A stretch of 64,000 nt of DNA from assembly GCF_013149275.1 (NCBI RefSeq), contig NZ_JABGNA010000011.1, positions 1-64,000 of the forward strand, written 5' to 3'. The position numbers were made by a program, and so were the translations under genes. A model generated the notes under the pieces. The model was not told the DNA's origin, ran no database searches, and saw only the letters and a program-made list of their open reading frames with translations. This document shows, piece after piece, positions 60,981 to 64,000 of the stretch (its first letter is position 1; each line of letters begins with the position of its first letter). This DNA comes from Mucilaginibacter sp. SG564 (lineage in GTDB: Bacteria; Bacteroidota; Bacteroidia; Sphingobacteriales; Sphingobacteriaceae).

Positions 60981-61916
60981 CTAACTACCCAAATAAGTAG
61001 TATAACCAAGTCTGGCATTATCCTGCTGCGCCCCTATAATTATTTTTTTAGAATCAGGCGTGGCCAACAATTCGATCTTTACACCGGCCTGCATCGGTAT
61101 AAAATATGATAGTAGTACATCAATACAAACAGCTGATCGCTCTCCAGGTAAAAAGTCTATCATTGTTGAAGCGTTCAATGGCCCAATAGCAACACGTAGC
61201 TCTTCTTCAGGCTCAATCAATTGTCCTGCTATAAAATCTATTCCCAAGGCCGCCTTACCCAATGAAGTCTGTATGTCTGCCAAGTCTTTTTCCCCACGCC
61301 CAATCGTTAATTTATAACTGAGTGATATAGACGTTTTAAATAACATGGTTAATACTTTGCCTATAAAAACAAGATTATTCCGTTGCTCATGTATAACAGG
61401 CAAAACGTGTATTAATATAAGCATTTGCTTATTTGTAAAGCAGCTAAATTCTTTCCACTCCTTTAAAAATATGTTGATCAGATCGTCGTATTCATTTTTC
61501 TTATCCAGACGGTTCTCATAAAGCTCAAGGATCATTTTCAGGTGATTCACCTCTGCTTCAAACGGCGCAAAAAAGCGCCGTGTCTGCTTCTCTTCATCCC
61601 TCCTGTCAACAATATCCTTAATCATCTCCTCTTCGGTGATCATTAAACTCGATGCAGGCGGTTTATGGAACAATCCCTCAGGTAACATATCATACAACCC
61701 ATCTCGATTTACCCAAACCTGAAGCATTTTCTTGTTAGTGATATCGGTTTGGTTTACGGTAATTCCGGCAATCTCTTTTGCAAATGCACGTTGTTGGGGG
61801 CCTACTGGTAATATCACAACACCATCAACTTCAACCAATTCATTCTCAACAATTTCTGCAGCAACAACCGTTGCTTTAAAATCAGTATCGATAAGATTAG
61901 GGCTCTTGATCTTCAT
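60981..61916 (-). CDS. tssG: T6SS baseplate protein TssG, inverted
   Basis: A 311-residue protein fitting the Bacteroidota TssG family: LIDTDFKATVVAAEIVENELVEVDGVVILPVGP near the N-terminus and the LRVAIGPLNASTMIDFLPGERSAVCIDVLLSYFIPMQAGVKIELL block near the end. TssG joins two TssF in the baseplate wedge. It is on the opposite strand from tssE-tssF and tssN-tssK, so it needs its own promoter in the 117-bp gap at 61917-62033. Confidence 0.85.
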   Translation of the reverse strand: MKIKSPNLIDTDFKATVVAAEIVENELVEVDGVVILPVGPQQRAFAKEIAGITVNQTDITNKKMLQVWVNRDGLYDMLPEGLFHKPPASSLMITEEEMIKDIVDRRDEEKQTRRFFAPFEAEVNHLKMILELYENRLDKKNEYDDLINIFLKEWKEFSCFTNKQMLILIHVLPVIHEQRNNLVFIGKVLTMLFKTSISLSYKLTIGRGEKDLADIQTSLGKAALGIDFIAGQLIEPEEELRVAIGPLNASTMIDFLPGERSAVCIDVLLSYFIPMQAGVKIELLATPDSKKIIIGAQQDNARLGYTTYLGS

Positions 61917-62033
61917 TTTTTAATATTTTTACAAATAATATTTAAAACAATAACCACAATTATTGGTAATTGATTAGACTTATATCAAATTTATTTTTTA
62001 AGCCCGTTACAGACCTGAACATACAATTATATC

Positions 62034-62927
62034 ATGGACGTTAAATCATTTTTTATACGTTATCTTATCTTCCCCCTCATCTTCGTGATTGCTGCGGCAA
62101 TTATGACCATAATTAACAAAAAGAATAAGCTCCTAAGCAATAAACGCCTCATTGTTATTATTCTGTTAACAGCCGTTATTTTGGGCATTCCCGGTCTGTT
62201 GGGCTTTCTCGATCTGCAATTTATGCCTTGGGGTTATTTATTTTGTCAACTTATTTACCTAACCCTTGGTTCTGTTTACGTATGGCTTGCTGGTAGATAT
62301 CATGAAAATGAACTTTTGAATAAAAAGGGCTTCTTTATTTTCTGCACGCTGATTTCCTGCCTGCTGGGCATATATCTTTTTAAACTGGGCTTTGATTGGC
62401 TAAACAATTTGCAATATGGTTTATGGGCTGCCACCAGCGTAATCATATTTTTGCTTCCGCCCATTTTCTGGTGGGCTTATATTGCATTTATGAGCATCCC
62501 GCTGGAAATATACAAAGTATGGCAATACCCACGAACACCTGAAGATATTAGTATGGAGCATCTTAACTTTGATAAACTAATGGTGTTGGAACTTGATCTG
62601 TATAAAAATACGGATGATCCGGAACCCCTAAAAGTTAAGGCTAAAGCACCGCCGAATATGAATTTTGGCCAATGGTTTCAGAAATTTATTGATGATTATA
62701 ATTTAAAATTTCCGAATGCGCCTGTGGGATATAAAACCAATAAAACCGACAGTTATAAATGGATATTTTACACTAAACCATCTTTTTGGAAACAGCGGCG
62801 ATTTATCGATCCCGATCTAAACATAACTGAGAATAAGATCACTGAAGCAAACACAATATATGCCAAACGTGTTTCTGAAATTGTAAGCGAGCCAGAACGC
62901 ACCGGCGATCAGGCCGTTTACCTGTAA
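62034..62927 (+). CDS. tssN: T6SS-iii membrane protein TssN
   Basis: A 297-residue inner-membrane protein with five helices (about 8-27, 38-57, 65-85, 96-115, 125-147) and a cytosolic C-terminal domain (FGQWFQKFIDDYNLKFPNAPVGYKT...). TssN is the Bacteroidota-specific link between the membrane complex and the baseplate. It precedes tssK by 33 bases. Confidence 0.9.
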   Translation: MDVKSFFIRYLIFPLIFVIAAAIMTIINKKNKLLSNKRLIVIILLTAVILGIPGLLGFLDLQFMPWGYLFCQLIYLTLGSVYVWLAGRYHENELLNKKGFFIFCTLISCLLGIYLFKLGFDWLNNLQYGLWAATSVIIFLLPPIFWWAYIAFMSIPLEIYKVWQYPRTPEDISMEHLNFDKLMVLELDLYKNTDDPEPLKVKAKAPPNMNFGQWFQKFIDDYNLKFPNAPVGYKTNKTDSYKWIFYTKPSFWKQRRFIDPDLNITENKITEANTIYAKRVSEIVSEPERTGDQAVYL

Positions 62928-62960
62928 CCTTTTAATAACATCTACATACAAAAATATGAT

Positions 62961-64000
62961 ATGCTTAGTCCATTAAAAAACAAGCCTGTAAACTGGGTAG
63001 ACGGAATGAAAATTTCCAGCGGGCATTTTATTAGCACGGATAATTTCATACATGATATAGTGAGGGATTCTAACTCCCTTCAACTCAATAACCATAACTT
63101 TGGCTTATTACCACCTGTCGCGAACGAATCTGCCGCGTTGGATATACAGATCACGGAGAGGGCCTCAAATCAGGTACAGATTAAAATAAACCATTGTAGC
63201 GCGGTAACCGCCGAAGGCCACCGCATTGATATATCCAGAACAGGTACTGAATTGCTGTTTACCCATTATTTCGGTCAGGATAACGCAACAGAAAATTCCG
63301 AAACGTACTACGTCTTGTTAACCGTCAACCCGTTCGAGCGCGTGGCAAGTGGCAATCCAGATCCGGAGGAGGTTCCCTTAAGATATCCAGAGGTTGATAA
63401 ACAATACAATATTACCATAATACCGGCCTCGCAAATAAACGGCCGAAGCTCCCATTTTCTGGAGGTAGGCAAATTCATTAAAAACGGCAATAATCTGCAA
63501 ACTGATATCAGTTTCATCCCTCCTTGCACATCAGTATTAAGCCACCCGGAACTGGTTAAGTATTATGAAAATTTTAGTAATCAACTGAATAACCTACAGC
63601 TACTGTCGTTTCGTATTCTGGATAAAATAACTTCAAAGGAATCTGTTTCAACCATTGGTAAAAACGTAAAAATATTGTGCGAAAAGATGCTGGAGTATAT
63701 TGCCCGAATCTATTTTTCGTACCGTAACATCGTATACCAACAACCACCGGTATATATGGTGTCATGTTTTTCGGAAATGGCACATATATTTTTCAGCACT
63801 GTAAAAAGTATCCCCGGTGCCGAACGCGAAGAATTACTCAAGTATTTTTATGAATGGAAGGATGTTACACCTGGCAACTTTGAGGAGTTACTTGCCCGCC
63901 TAATAGAAATAGTTTACAACCATCATGATATCAATTCATCTATGATAACCGTTGATGAATTCCTGCGTGTAATAGTAGCTTTATGGAATAAACTAAGCGG
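62961..64000 (+). CDS. tssK: T6SS baseplate protein TssK, partial (3' end missing)
   Basis: Open from ATG at 62961 to the window end, about 346 codons. VNWVDGMKISSGHFISTDNFIHDIVRDS at the N-terminus and the LEYIARIYFSYRNIVYQQPPVYMVSCFSEMAHIFF region match TssK, which links the baseplate to the membrane complex. The start is chosen because the nearby ATG at 62956 is out of frame. Confidence 0.9.
   Translation, partial: MLSPLKNKPVNWVDGMKISSGHFISTDNFIHDIVRDSNSLQLNNHNFGLLPPVANESAALDIQITERASNQVQIKINHCSAVTAEGHRIDISRTGTELLFTHYFGQDNATENSETYYVLLTVNPFERVASGNPDPEEVPLRYPEVDKQYNITIIPASQINGRSSHFLEVGKFIKNGNNLQTDISFIPPCTSVLSHPELVKYYENFSNQLNNLQLLSFRILDKITSKESVSTIGKNVKILCEKMLEYIARIYFSYRNIVYQQPPVYMVSCFSEMAHIFFSTVKSIPGAEREELLKYFYEWKDVTPGNFEELLARLIEIVYNHHDINSSMITVDEFLRVIVALWNKLS

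Overview
The window looks like chromosome from a Bacteroidota bacterium of the family Sphingobacteriaceae; a Mucilaginibacter-like organism is my best guess. The basis is a SusC/SusD pair, a type VI secretion system of the Bacteroidota-only subtype iii, promoters with TAnnTTTG boxes, the DUF3822-rsmD pair, and interspersed palindromic repeats. Assignments rest on motifs and family recognition only; no search was run.

Region 1 (1-13.7 kb) is mostly core: a two-domain SnoaL-like protein, a RecD/Dda-like helicase, DUF3822-rsmD, a DeoR repressor divergent from a NudK-like Nudix gene across an operator of four 10-bp repeats, coaD, a Nudix gene whose start codon overlaps that of pyrE, an SRPBCC protein, an ABC-F ATPase with a degenerate second half, and tRNA-Lys(CTT). 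An AT-rich two-gene cassette (RelA/SpoT domain plus small membrane protein) is inserted before coaD. Two copies of a palindromic repeat lie in opposite orientation near 0.2 and 7.0 kb.

Region 2 (13.9-40.8 kb) is one long leftward glycan-use locus: LacI regulator, SusC, SusD, a GH172, then (after a gap with two LacI-type operators) a sodium:solute symporter, a glutamine-amidotransferase-like protein, a ceramidase-N-like protein, an unknown 721-residue exported protein, two tandem GH172, a GH43 lipoprotein, a HisD-like dehydrogenase, a fourth GH172, a SASA esterase, a Tat-exported GH116-like enzyme and a DUF4091 protein. Four GH172 with GH116 and GH43 point to a furanoside-rich glycan, possibly one containing D-arabinofuranose. 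The locus lies between tRNA-Lys and a diverged copy of that tRNA's 3' flank at 41.0 kb, so it may be an old tRNA-targeted island.

Region 3 (41.3-64 kb) is a T6SS subtype iii. A leftward cluster runs: two small membrane-complex proteins, PKD protein (TssP-like), TssR, TssH/ClpV, TssB, TssC, terminator, flavodoxin-like reductase, two Hcp (TssD), terminator, then the cargo: a lysozyme-family effector with a lipoprotein (likely immunity), VgrG, an unknown 292-residue protein, a PAAR-like DUF4280 protein with an internal PoNe-like nuclease domain and glycine-rich tail, and a PoNi-like immunity protein. Rightward are tssE-tssF and tssN-tssK (tssK runs off the end); tssG is on the opposite strand. 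TssJ/L/M are absent from the window, as expected for this subtype.
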